64,000 nt of DNA from contig JBFXEJ010000003.1 in the NCBI GenBank assembly GCA_050180235.1, positions 1-64,000 on the forward strand, given 5' to 3'. Origin of the DNA: JAABRU01 sp050180235 (lineage in GTDB: Bacteria > Desulfobacterota > Desulfobacteria > Desulfobacterales > Desulfococcaceae). Position numbers and translations under genes: made by a program. The notes under the pieces are model-generated. The model saw only the letters and a program-made list of their open reading frames with translations, made no database searches and was not told where the DNA came from. Of this stretch, positions 7,372 to 15,236 are shown one piece after another. Numbering within the stretch: the first letter of the stretch is position 1; every line of letters begins with the position of its first letter.

Positions 7372-8856
7372 TTATCCCCTGCTTCCCTGCACCAGTTGCA
7401 GCGCACGCTGAATGGCTTTGGACTTGTTCACGGTTTCCTGACGCTCTTTTTCCGGATCAGAATCTGCAACAATGCCCGCTCCCGCGCGCACAATCAGTTT
7501 TCTGTCTTCCACGCACGCCGTGCGGATGGTAATCGCCAAATCCATATTGCCGCTGAAGGACACATATCCCACTGCCCCGCCATACGGGCCTCTGGGCGTT
7601 TTTTCCAGTTCATCAATGATTTCCATTGCCCGCACTTTTGGAGCTCCGGACAAAGTTCCTGCCGGAAAAGTTGCCCGCAGCAGATCCCACGCGTCATATT
7701 CGGATTTGAGATCGCAGTTGATATTGGAAACCAGGTGCATAACATGGGAATATCGCTCCACCACCATCAAATCTGTGACCTGCACACTGCCGGTTTCCGC
7801 GACACGTCCCAGATCATTTCTGCCCAGATCCACAAGCATAAGATGCTCAGCCCGTTCCTTTTCATCCTGCAGCAGTTCATCTGCCATTGTGCGGTCTTCC
7901 TGCTCATTTTTTCCTCTGGGACGGGTTCCTGCAATGGGACGCAGGGTCGCGACACGGTTTTCCAGCCGCACCATGGTTTCAGGGGAAGAACCCACCAGCG
8001 CGGTTCCGCCCAGATGGAGAAAATACAGATAAGGCGAGGGATTGACAAACCTCTGCGCGCGGTACAGACTCCATAAATCCGGCGGAGATGCACAGGAAAA
8101 AGGCTGGGAAATCACAGCCTGAATAATATCCCCTTCCCGGATATATTCCTTTGTTTTCCGCACCATATCCGGATATGCCGTATCATCAGACACAGGCGTC
8201 AAATCCAGCCGCAGACCGGAATCCTGCGCAGGAGTTTCTGTCATGCAGGTATTCACTTTGGCCAGCATCATTTCCACACGCGCGGCGGCCTGCACATAGG
8301 CTGTTTCCGCATCCCCGTCTTCTCCCGGAAAGGAAATCACCACCGCCATCAGGGTATTGCGGATATTGTCAAAGATAATCACTTCATCCGGAATCATGAA
8401 ATGTGCAATGGGTTTGTCTTCCGGCAGCCGGTTGGGAATGTTTTCAAAAAAACAGACCATTTCATAGGTCATATATCCGACCAGACCGCCCCAGAATCTT
8501 GGCAGACCCGGCACAGGGGCAGGACGGAAATCCTTCATCAGATTCCGCAGAACCGGAAGTGGATCACCATGATGGGCAATCTGGCGCGTATCCCCGTTTT
8601 TCTGCACTTCCACATGATGCCGGAACACACGCACCTGGGTTCTGGCCGAGGCACTGAGAAAACTGTAACGCCCCCATCTTTCTCCGCCTTCCACACTTTC
8701 CAGCAGAAATGCCGGGCCTTTGCCGTTGTAGAATTTCCGCAGCAGGGAAACAGGCGTTTCAGTGTCTGCCAGAATTTCCGCATACACGGGAATCACATTG
8801 GACTGCCGCGCCATATCAAGAAACTGTTCTTTGTCCGGAAACCGCTGAATCAGCAT
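7372..8856 (-). CDS. trpE: Anthranilate synthase component I
   Basis: 494 residues. TrpE converts chorismate and ammonia to anthranilate. The N-terminal LLESVEGGERWGRYSFLS is the tryptophan feedback-binding region, and NPSPYLYFL is the second part of that site. RPIAGTRPRG, DLGRNDLGRV and the C-terminal GAPKVRAMEIIDELE and IRTACV motifs form the chorismate-binding domain. I start at the ATG at 8856, preceded by GGAAGGAACG; an upstream frame to 9033 would run through the leader terminators. It is the first structural gene after the attenuator-like leader. Confidence 0.95.
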   Translation of the reverse strand: MLIQRFPDKEQFLDMARQSNVIPVYAEILADTETPVSLLRKFYNGKGPAFLLESVEGGERWGRYSFLSASARTQVRVFRHHVEVQKNGDTRQIAHHGDPLPVLRNLMKDFRPAPVPGLPRFWGGLVGYMTYEMVCFFENIPNRLPEDKPIAHFMIPDEVIIFDNIRNTLMAVVISFPGEDGDAETAYVQAAARVEMMLAKVNTCMTETPAQDSGLRLDLTPVSDDTAYPDMVRKTKEYIREGDIIQAVISQPFSCASPPDLWSLYRAQRFVNPSPYLYFLHLGGTALVGSSPETMVRLENRVATLRPIAGTRPRGKNEQEDRTMADELLQDEKERAEHLMLVDLGRNDLGRVAETGSVQVTDLMVVERYSHVMHLVSNINCDLKSEYDAWDLLRATFPAGTLSGAPKVRAMEIIDELEKTPRGPYGGAVGYVSFSGNMDLAITIRTACVEDRKLIVRAGAGIVADSDPEKERQETVNKSKAIQRALQLVQGSRG

Positions 8857-8902
8857 CGTTCTTCCTTTCCTTGTATCTGTATATAGAAACATCATCCAAA
8901 AT

Positions 8903-8933
8903 AAAAAAGGCCGGGAAATCTTCCGCGGCCTTT
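8903..8933 (-). terminator. Second leader terminator (T2) upstream of trpE
   Basis: In the minus direction AAAGGCCG pairs with CGGCCTTT. An inner GGAA/TTCC pairing with one bulged C makes a stem of about 12 bp around a 3-base loop, followed by a run of six to seven T. It lies between T1 and the trpE start, about 47 bp from the ATG. Confidence 0.7.
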
Positions 8934-8939
8934 GCAAAC

Positions 8940-8978
8940 AAAAAAAGGACCGCAGGCTTATGGTGCTGCCTGCGATCC
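8940..8978 (-). terminator. First leader terminator (T1) of the trp operon
   Basis: In the minus direction GGATCGCAGGC pairs with GCCTGCGGTCC across a 10-base loop (AGCACCATAA), followed by seven T: a textbook intrinsic terminator. It lies 26 bp after the leader-peptide stop. The 5' stem and loop contain CAGCACCA, exactly complementary to TGGTGCTG at the Trp codons of the leader. Confidence 0.8.
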
Positions 8979-9004
8979 TTTGAATTTTCCGAATTATATC
9001 AAAT

Positions 9005-9100
9005 TTATACGGAATAAAGTACCGGAGACACACCTTTCATATTGTGCCACCAGCACCAGTTCCGCATATCTGTGTTTTTCTGAAAACTGCAAAAAGTCAT
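9005..9100 (-). CDS. trpL: trp operon leader peptide with three Trp codons
   Basis: 31 residues. ATG at 9100 is preceded by GGGAG at 8-9 nt spacing; the TAA ends at 9005. The peptide reads MTFCSFQKNTDMRN, then WCWWH, then a 12-residue tail, so three of four consecutive residues are Trp (positions 15, 17, 18). It lies between a consensus-like promoter and a terminator upstream of trpE, the arrangement of a ribosome-mediated attenuator: scarce charged tRNA-Trp stalls the ribosome here. Sequence and position are seen directly; the regulatory role is inferred from trp leaders of other proteobacteria. Confidence 0.85.
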   Translation of the reverse strand: MTFCSFQKNTDMRNWCWWHNMKGVSPVLYSV

Positions 9101-9130
9101 TTTCTTTTCTCCCAAAAAAATTTTTCCAAA

Positions 9131-9159
9131 ATTCTATATTTTCCGCTTTTCCCTGTCAA
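9131..9159 (-). promoter_or_regulatory. Sigma-70-type promoter of the trp operon
   Basis: Minus strand: TTGACA at 9159-9154, a 17-bp spacer, TAGAAT at 9136-9131 (5 of 6 to TATAAT). The expected transcript start near 9124 gives a leader that contains trpL, T1 and T2. No TrpR-like operator palindrome is evident over it. Confidence 0.75.
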
Positions 9160-9355
9160 GTCTTATTTTCATTTTTTTTCTTGACAGAAGAATTATCCTT
9201 TGTCAACTTGACCATTCTCTTTACTTTTGTTACAAGGTTAAACCGCCTGTAGATCAGACCAGCAGGGCATCACAGTCTGTCCGGCTTTGAATTCCGGTCA
9301 ATATCCGATCTGAACATATTGAAATCATTTTGCATAATCAATTAAGGAACGGCTC

Positions 9356-11728
9356 ATGACTTCCCCAACTTCTTCCCCTGAAAAACACGAGATTAAAATC
9401 AACCTGCCCGGCCTGCTGCGGATGCTGGGAACCAATATCTATTCAGAACCGGATGTGGCTGTGCGGGAGATGATTCAGAATGCCCATGATACCTGCATTG
9501 TCCGGAAAACAGAGGACAGGGGATTTGTCTCCCCGCGCATTGACATCTCCTTTGACAAGAATCAGAAAACCCTGACGTTTTCCGACAACGGCGCAGGCAT
9601 GACCGGGGAGGAACTGCACAAATATCTTTCCACTATCGGCGAGGGTTTTACCAAAATGCAGAGGGAAAATCTTCGCAATTTGGGATCGCAGGAAGCCCTG
9701 CTGCTCATCGGGCAGTTCGGTATCGGTCTGCTTTCCGCGTTTTCCATTGCCGCAGGCGTGGAGGTTTTCACCAAATCATTCCGTCCGGGTTCCACAGGTT
9801 TCCGCTGGTATTGCGAAGGGGATATTCACTACACCGTGCAGCAGGCAGAAAAGCACGAAGCCGGAACCCGGCTGGTGCTGCATCTGACCGATGCCAATCT
9901 TCTGCTGCTGGATGACGAGCGGCTGCGTCAGGCAGTCAAGCGGTATGCGGATTTTCTGTCCGTGCCGATTTTTCTCAAAGGCAATCAGGTCAACAGCATT
10001 ACTCCGCCCTGGGAAAGCAGTAAGGAAGGCAAAACCGATTTTTCCGATTATATCCGGGCCAGATACGGTCTCTATTCCCTTGCCACCCTGCCTTTTGAGA
10101 TTTCCGAACCCCTGCCTTTGTCCGGCCTTTTGTTCGTGCCCATGATTCCCTATGAATTATCCAGGGATTTCGGGGAACTGGATATTTACATCTCCCGCAT
10201 GTTCATCAAAGACAATGACAAGGATTTGCTGCCCCACTGGGCGCGGTTCATCAAAGGCATTATCAACACCCCGGCTCTGATGCCCACCGTGAGCCGGAAT
10301 GATGTGGTCAAAGATGAGAATTATCAGAAAATCAGGGCTATGCTGGGGGATATTATTCTTGGGTATCTGTCTTTCCTTCAGGAAAAATCGCCGGAAACGC
10401 TGAAAACGGTGGTTAATACATACAATAATATCATCAAAGCCCGGTGCGTTCAGGATGATGATTTTTTTGACCGGATCTGCGATCTGGTGCAGGTCAGCAC
10501 AGACATCGCCCCCCTTTCCATGAAAGAATACCTGAAGCAGTCCAAAGATGTGATTTACTATTTTTCCGAACGGGGAACCGGCACACAGCATAAATACCTG
10601 TTTGCACACAAAGGGCTGCCCGTGATTGACGCAAGCTGGGGCATGGAAGAGGAATTTCTGGAAAAATATGCCCGGCGCAAAAGTGTGAAACTGGAACGGC
10701 TGGAAACCGGTTCCGGCGCAATTTTTCAGTTTCTGGAATCTTTGGATGACAAATGGAAGGATTTGGAACGGCAGTTTAAAATGCAAGTCAAAACAGAGGC
10801 AAAAGTGGTTCAGTTTGAACCCCTGACCATGCCTGCGGTTCTGGTGGCAAGACCCATTGAAAAGAATGAAAGGGAATTTGAACGGGTTGATTCTGTGGGG
10901 GCGGAACTGGGCATCAGCAGTGCACAAATCCGGCAGATGTTTGAAAAAATTGAAAGGCAAAAGACCGCACGGGAAAGCGGAGACGATACCATTCTGCATC
11001 TCAATGTCGGCAATACCCTCATGCAGCAGTTGCGGGACATGCCCCGCAATGAAACCTTCAAACTTGCAATCACAGCAATTTACAACAATGCCCAGATGTT
11101 TGCCCATCATTATGTTTCTCCCCAAAATGCCGAGATCATTTTCCAAACCAACAATGCAGCGATTTCCACCATGATCGGCAATTCCCTTGCAATCAATGAC
11201 ATACAGACGCTCAATGCACGCATGGAAATTGAACTGAACGAATTGAAGCGGAAAATGCCTCAGATCAGGCTCAATGCGTACCGTTCCTGTTTTTTTGCGT
11301 ATCCGTTCAAAGAACCCTTTCATTCCCTAAAGTCAAAACTGACCGAATTATTGGGAAAAAAACATGGAATAAAACTGAACGCATCTCAGGAAGTAAGAGA
11401 TCATAGCGTTGTGGAAAGTATTAAACGTCAGATTGCTGAATCCCATTTTGGCATTGCTGATATATCAGAGAATAATCCGAATGTAATGTGGGAACTTGGG
11501 GTAATGATCGGATTCGGTAAACCGGCTATTCTTTTGAAAAATAAAGAAGATACAACAGAAACGCCTTTTGATATATTGGGTAATTACCGGTTTGTATATC
11601 AGGTTGTAAATGATCCCAATTCAGATGTTACTGAATACGCTCTGTTAGAAAGAAATCTTGATAACGCTCTGACATTTATTATGGAAAATTACCCTGAACT
11701 TGAACATGCGGAAAAGAAGCATCATTAA
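9356..11728 (+). CDS. HtpG/Hsp90-like chaperone fused to a C-terminal TIR-like domain
   Basis: 790 residues. Residues ~12-220 are a GHKL ATPase: REMIQNAHD (E38, N42), DNGAGM (D77), GQFGIG (119-124). Residues ~230-420 match the Hsp90 middle domain, including FIKGIINTPALMPTVSRND with the ATP-contacting Arg at 314. Residues ~540-620 resemble the HtpG dimerisation domain. Residues ~640-790 are a separate Rossmann-like module: AYRSCFFAYPF, ADISENNPNVMWELG with D702 and E713, then GFGKPAILLKN, the pattern of TIR-like and nucleoside 2-deoxyribosyltransferase-like domains that cleave NAD or nucleosides. Ordinary HtpG (about 620-640 residues) lacks this. The last ~390 bp are clearly more AT-rich than the rest. 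It reads divergently from trpL and is followed by TPR and membrane-protein genes. A defence or stress effector triggered by a chaperone-like sensor is inference. Confidence 0.85.
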   Translation: MTSPTSSPEKHEIKINLPGLLRMLGTNIYSEPDVAVREMIQNAHDTCIVRKTEDRGFVSPRIDISFDKNQKTLTFSDNGAGMTGEELHKYLSTIGEGFTKMQRENLRNLGSQEALLLIGQFGIGLLSAFSIAAGVEVFTKSFRPGSTGFRWYCEGDIHYTVQQAEKHEAGTRLVLHLTDANLLLLDDERLRQAVKRYADFLSVPIFLKGNQVNSITPPWESSKEGKTDFSDYIRARYGLYSLATLPFEISEPLPLSGLLFVPMIPYELSRDFGELDIYISRMFIKDNDKDLLPHWARFIKGIINTPALMPTVSRNDVVKDENYQKIRAMLGDIILGYLSFLQEKSPETLKTVVNTYNNIIKARCVQDDDFFDRICDLVQVSTDIAPLSMKEYLKQSKDVIYYFSERGTGTQHKYLFAHKGLPVIDASWGMEEEFLEKYARRKSVKLERLETGSGAIFQFLESLDDKWKDLERQFKMQVKTEAKVVQFEPLTMPAVLVARPIEKNEREFERVDSVGAELGISSAQIRQMFEKIERQKTARESGDDTILHLNVGNTLMQQLRDMPRNETFKLAITAIYNNAQMFAHHYVSPQNAEIIFQTNNAAISTMIGNSLAINDIQTLNARMEIELNELKRKMPQIRLNAYRSCFFAYPFKEPFHSLKSKLTELLGKKHGIKLNASQEVRDHSVVESIKRQIAESHFGIADISENNPNVMWELGVMIGFGKPAILLKNKEDTTETPFDILGNYRFVYQVVNDPNSDVTEYALLERNLDNALTFIMENYPELEHAEKKHH

Positions 11729-11759
11729 AATGAGAAGTCGGGGAGTTCCTGCTTTTCAT

Positions 11760-11891
11760 TGTCTGAATCAGGATTTACAGGATTTCAGGATTTACAGGAT
11801 TTACAGGATTTCAGGATGCACAGGATTTGAAGAATCATCCCCGATTTTTAATCCTGAAAATCCATTAATCCTGTGAATCCTGATTCAGACA
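11760..11891. repeat. Inverted repeat enclosing GGATTTACAGGATT direct repeats
   Basis: 25-bp arms at 11760-11784 and 11867-11891 (TGTCTGAATCAGGATT... and its complement) match with one mismatch. Between them ACAGGATTTCAGGATT-type units repeat about six times. It fills the gap between the Hsp90-TIR gene and the TPR gene, ending 33 bp before the latter, and could act as a terminator-like or attenuating hairpin; it has no T tract. Confidence 0.75.
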
Positions 11892-11924
11892 ACACATTCC
11901 CTAAACAAACAAGGAGAAAACCCA

Positions 11925-13079
11925 ATGACAATCCCCCCTGAAATCAAACAACTGCTTGCTATGGTACGTCAGCAGCACCCGGAAGTTGCGAATATGCCGG
12001 ATGAAATTCTTGCCGAAATGGTCATGCAGGCCATAGAATCCCAAAACAATAGTCCACGAAATTCAGGTGATATTGAAAATATGACCGCCCATGAATGCGG
12101 TGTTCACGGAGAACGTCTGCTGAATACCGGAAAATGGCAGGAAGCCGAACAGTTCTTTTTTGCTCAATTGGATAAAGGTGAAAAAGAAAATAGTCCTGAC
12201 CAACAGAGCAAAGCAGCCATCGCTCTCGCCCGCCTCTGCCGTCAGAACGGTGAATTCCCACAGGCATTGAAATTATACCAGCAGGCTCTGTCCCTTGCCG
12301 AACGAATCCAAGACCGGAGCCTGTCAGGTGTCATTTATGATCAGATCGGCAGTACTTACCGAATGCAGGGCAGTTACCCCCAGGCGATTGAGTATTACAA
12401 AAAAGGGCTTGAAATTGATAAAGAAAGTGGAAATGAAGAGGGTTTAGCTGTTAATTACGGCAACCTGGGCATTGTTTACAAAAATCAGGGCGACTTTGAT
12501 CGGGCGATTGAATCATACAAAAAGAGCCTGGAGTACAGCATAAAAATCGGTAATGACCGATATGCCGCAGGGGTTTACAACAACCTCGGCAATGTTTACC
12601 AAGCTCAGGGCAAATACGATTCCGCCATTGAGATGTATCACAAATCTCTGGAAATCGAACAGCGCATCGGCAACCGGCAGGGCATTGCACAGACTTACAA
12701 CAACCTCGGCGTTATCCACCATGAGCTCGGAAACCTTGACCAGTCCCTTGAGATGTATCAGAAAGATGTTGAAATTTCTGAGCAGATCGGAGACGAACCC
12801 GGCCTTGCCCTGACATACGTAAATATTGCCACTGTGTATCAAATGAAGGGCGACATGGGGCAGGCTCTGGGGTATTATCACAAATCCCTGAATATCATGG
12901 AGCGCATCGGCGACAGGCATAATGCCGCCATGACCTATTTCAATCTGGGACTTCTTTACAGCAATCAGAACGACCGGGAACAGGCCCGCCCCCATTTTGA
13001 AAAAGCCAAAGCCCTGTTTGAGATGGTGGGGGATTCGCAAGGGGCGCAAAAAGCGGCAATGGCATTGCGGGGGCTGTGA
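11925..13079 (+). CDS. TPR protein (tandem 40-residue repeats)
   Basis: 384 residues, no signal peptide. The N-terminal ~50 residues (MTIPPEIKQLLAMVRQQHPE...) form a short helical region. From about residue 55 to the end there are eight or so tetratricopeptide repeats with a 40-residue period of the kinesin-light-chain/TPR_12 type, e.g. AVNYGNLGIVYKNQGDFDRA and QTYNNLGVIHHELGNLDQS. Such arrays are protein-binding scaffolds. It has a good ribosome site (AAGGAGAAAACCC). It is co-directional with the Hsp90-TIR gene 196 bp upstream and the membrane-protein gene 130 bp downstream, so it could link sensor and effector; that is inference. Confidence 0.85.
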   Translation: MTIPPEIKQLLAMVRQQHPEVANMPDEILAEMVMQAIESQNNSPRNSGDIENMTAHECGVHGERLLNTGKWQEAEQFFFAQLDKGEKENSPDQQSKAAIALARLCRQNGEFPQALKLYQQALSLAERIQDRSLSGVIYDQIGSTYRMQGSYPQAIEYYKKGLEIDKESGNEEGLAVNYGNLGIVYKNQGDFDRAIESYKKSLEYSIKIGNDRYAAGVYNNLGNVYQAQGKYDSAIEMYHKSLEIEQRIGNRQGIAQTYNNLGVIHHELGNLDQSLEMYQKDVEISEQIGDEPGLALTYVNIATVYQMKGDMGQALGYYHKSLNIMERIGDRHNAAMTYFNLGLLYSNQNDREQARPHFEKAKALFEMVGDSQGAQKAAMALRGL

Positions 13080-13209
13080 AAGGCAAATGTCTGAACCGGG
13101 ATTTTCAGGATTATGGGATTGCCATGATTTTTTATCATCCTGAGGTCTCAAAGGGTGTGAAACAGTCGGAAGTTTTTTCTCAGACTCAATTTATCACAGG
13201 AGAACACAA

Positions 13210-13635
13210 ATGGATGAAAAAAAAGATTTGATTATCAAACATCTGGGAATGATTCAAACCATTGTGGAAAGAATGGCAAGAAATTCATTCATGCTTAAAG
13301 GATGGTCACTGACCGTTGTGGCCGCGCTGCTTGCGCTGTCAGCTTCGGCAAAAAACAGCACCATTATCTTTATTTCCTATCTTCCGGCAATTGCCTTTTG
13401 GGTACTGGACGCCTATTTTCTCAGTCAGGAACGCTACTTCAGAAGATTGTATGACAGAGCGCGTGAACCGCTCGTAAACCCCGAAACCGAACCTGTGGAA
13501 TGCTTTGCCATGAATGCCCCGCAATACGCAAAACCGGGCGATGACTGGTTTTCGGTTATGCGAAGCCCCACCCTGTTCATCTTTTACGGAATGATTGCCG
13601 GATTCATCACCTGCGTGGTCACAGCGGTTTTGTAA
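13210..13635 (+). CDS. Small integral membrane protein, three predicted helices
   Basis: 141 residues. Hydrophobic segments lie at about 31-47, 51-71 and 121-141; the N-terminal 30 residues are amphipathic (MDEKKDLIIKHLGMIQTIVE), and a charged cytoplasmic-type stretch (QERYFRRLYDRAREPLVNPE) joins helices 2 and 3. Ribosome site ACAGGAGAACACAA. I recognise the type (RMARNSFMLKGWSLTVVAALLAL near the start) as a recurrent hypothetical protein of bacterial accessory regions, but know of no assigned function. Its position after the Hsp90-TIR and TPR genes suggests a membrane partner. Confidence 0.75.
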   Translation: MDEKKDLIIKHLGMIQTIVERMARNSFMLKGWSLTVVAALLALSASAKNSTIIFISYLPAIAFWVLDAYFLSQERYFRRLYDRAREPLVNPETEPVECFAMNAPQYAKPGDDWFSVMRSPTLFIFYGMIAGFITCVVTAVL

Positions 13636-13689
13636 CTGCAGTACATAAGCAATTTTTTAACCCAGGTTGATAGTGTAACATTTCATCTA

Positions 13690-13851
13690 AGAAGCTGTTT
13701 TAAAAATAATAAGGGCGAAAAAACTTTGGGATTTCACCCGGATTTTTACCCGGTATCGTGCCCGATTCTGTCTGTTCAGGCGGATAATGTCTCTTTCTGC
13801 ACCTCAGTTGCCGCCAAAAAAACAGGGCAAAATATTTTTAAAACAGCTTCT
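13690..13851. repeat. Family V inverted-repeat element
   Basis: 162 bp with perfect 19-bp terminal inverted repeats, AGAAGCTGTTTTAAAAATA and its complement. The right end abuts the truncated Rpn-like remnant at 13852. No gene inside. Only one copy is seen in the window. Confidence 0.75.
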
Positions 13852-14168
13852 GACAATATCCAGCGTGCTGAGATCCAACTGTCTGTGTATCTCATCAGGA
13901 AGATATACCATTACTCAGAATATTTGATGGTACGCCGCGAATTGCACGAATGACACGAATTATGGTTTGTGCATCCGTGCAGATTCGTGTCATTCGCGGC
14001 TGTTTAAACTATATTATAAACTCTGCTGAGGCAGGCATTTCGAATGCGGTGTTTTACAGCCGAAATGTTTCAAGTAATGGTATACTCATCCAGAAAGCCC
14101 TGTGCAATCTCCCTGCGGGAAAATGTTTCCCGGAAAAATCTGTCATGTATGTTTGTGATTTCTTCCAT
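13852..14168 (-). pseudogene. Remnant of a second Rpn-family nuclease gene, split by a small element
   Basis: 14168-14085 and 13905-13852 read as the first ~45 codons of the intact gene at 14211-15152: the same ATG-GAAGAAATC start context, CACAGGGCTTTCTGGATG and CTGATGAGATACACAGACAG match its 15152-15010 segment with scattered substitutions. It is interrupted at 13906-14082 by a family IV element and cut off by the family V element at 13851. No reading frame survives. Confidence 0.75.
13906..14082. repeat. Family IV element inserted with a TA duplication
   Basis: 177 bp. Ends TACCATTACTCAGAATATTT and the complement of TACCATTACTTGAAACATTT; TA on each side (13904-13905, 14083-14084). Removing the element and one TA restores the sequence of the intact paralogue at 15060-15075, so the insertion point is exact. 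The TA duplication is typical of IS630/Tc1-mariner-type transposition. It contains a GCCGCGAAT...ATTCGCGGC hairpin with GACACGAAT repeats. Confidence 0.75.
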
Positions 14169-14210
14169 TTTATTGTCCGTATAAATCAGAATATGAGGAT
14201 GTTAATCCTG

Positions 14211-15152
14211 TCAGTGAGATGCCAGCACATCCTCCAGACTGTTCGCTTTCAGCAGGCGTATGCCCCATTTTTCTACAGTTTCCGGCGGAGCGGTCTCAAT
14301 TTTTTTCATCACCCATTCCGGCAGGCTGCCAAAACGGGATTCCATCATTTTCCGGAAAAAACGGGATTCTCCCTGGTGCTGTCCCTGCTCAATGTATCTG
14401 TCAATGAAAGTCTGCATAATGCCCTCCTCCAGTTTTGTTTCTGTCAGTATTTCACGGATTTCCCTTTCCTCATATTTCCGGACATGAACAGCGTATCTGA
14501 GCATGATTTCAAGCAGTTCCAGAGCGGTCTGACGATCCGCAATCTCCCGGCACATGGAAAGAATTTCCGGAAGACGCTGCCGCAGATCAGGCCGGAAAAT
14601 GTGCTTTGCAATGAGCATGACCATCCTGGCCATGACCTGCCCCCTGATTTCCTCATCTTTGAGATGGGAAATGTCATAAACCCGGAAACAGAATTCCGGG
14701 GTGTACGGTTTCAGGGGACTGTCTTTTTTCAGTTCCACAAGATGCTGAAAACTGCCCGGTATTTTCCATTTTGTTTTTCCGTGGTAAAACACCATGGGAA
14801 ACACAGGCGGAAATTTTTTTGACCTGGGATTCTGCTGAAAATGATGCTCTCCCAGCCGGACAATATACCGCAGCAGTTGGAATCCGGTAAGCGGATCAGG
14901 AAAACTTTTATGCTCAAACAGCAGGTAAAGATACACCGTCACGTCCTGCATCCGCACTGTGTAGGTGATGTCGGAACGATGCTCCCGCAGTTCTTTGTCA
15001 ATGAAACTGTCTTTGACAATATCCAGAGTGCTGAGATCTACCTGTCTGCGTATTTCATCAGGAAGATACGCATTCAGAAAGCCCTGTGCAATCTCCCGGA
15101 GGGAAAAAGTTTCCCTGAAAAATCTGTCATGTATGTTTGTGATTTCTTCCAT
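14211..15152 (-). CDS. Rpn-family recombination-promoting nuclease / PD-(D/E)XK putative transposase
   Basis: 313 residues from the ATG at 15152 (a TTG at 15185 would add 11). Opens MEEITNIHDRFFRETFS, the family hallmark, then FLNAYLPDEIRRQVDL. The nuclease core is RSDITYTVR...LYLLFEHKSFPD, with Asp and Glu-x-Lys (FEHKS) as catalytic positions. HGKTKWKIP and the helical C-terminus (MMESRFGSLPEWVMKKIE) are also typical. Members are Mg-dependent DNA nucleases that raise recombination. A degenerate second copy lies just downstream. Confidence 0.88.
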   Translation of the reverse strand: MEEITNIHDRFFRETFSLREIAQGFLNAYLPDEIRRQVDLSTLDIVKDSFIDKELREHRSDITYTVRMQDVTVYLYLLFEHKSFPDPLTGFQLLRYIVRLGEHHFQQNPRSKKFPPVFPMVFYHGKTKWKIPGSFQHLVELKKDSPLKPYTPEFCFRVYDISHLKDEEIRGQVMARMVMLIAKHIFRPDLRQRLPEILSMCREIADRQTALELLEIMLRYAVHVRKYEEREIREILTETKLEEGIMQTFIDRYIEQGQHQGESRFFRKMMESRFGSLPEWVMKKIETAPPETVEKWGIRLLKANSLEDVLASH

Positions 15153-15175
15153 TGTTTTATCCGTATTTGACTGGC

Positions 15176-15220
15176 GGGAGTGCAAAAATTAAGCGGAGCG
15201 GTTTTTTGCATATTTCCGCA
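15176..15220. repeat. Fragment of a family III element (inverted)
   Basis: GTGCAAAAATTAAGCGGAGC and ATTTCCGCAG match the interior of the copies at 6297-6420 and 37791-37940 on the opposite strand. Neither end is present. It separates the Rpn gene from the end of the large synthase gene. Confidence 0.6.
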
Positions 15221-15236
15221 GGCACATCAGCAGTTT

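Noticed and set aside
9181..9206. TTGACA...TGTCAA palindrome in the trpL-chaperone gap as a TrpR operator
   Set aside because: Does not match the known TrpR operator consensus and lies upstream of the mapped promoter boxes; may simply be two opposed -35-like boxes.
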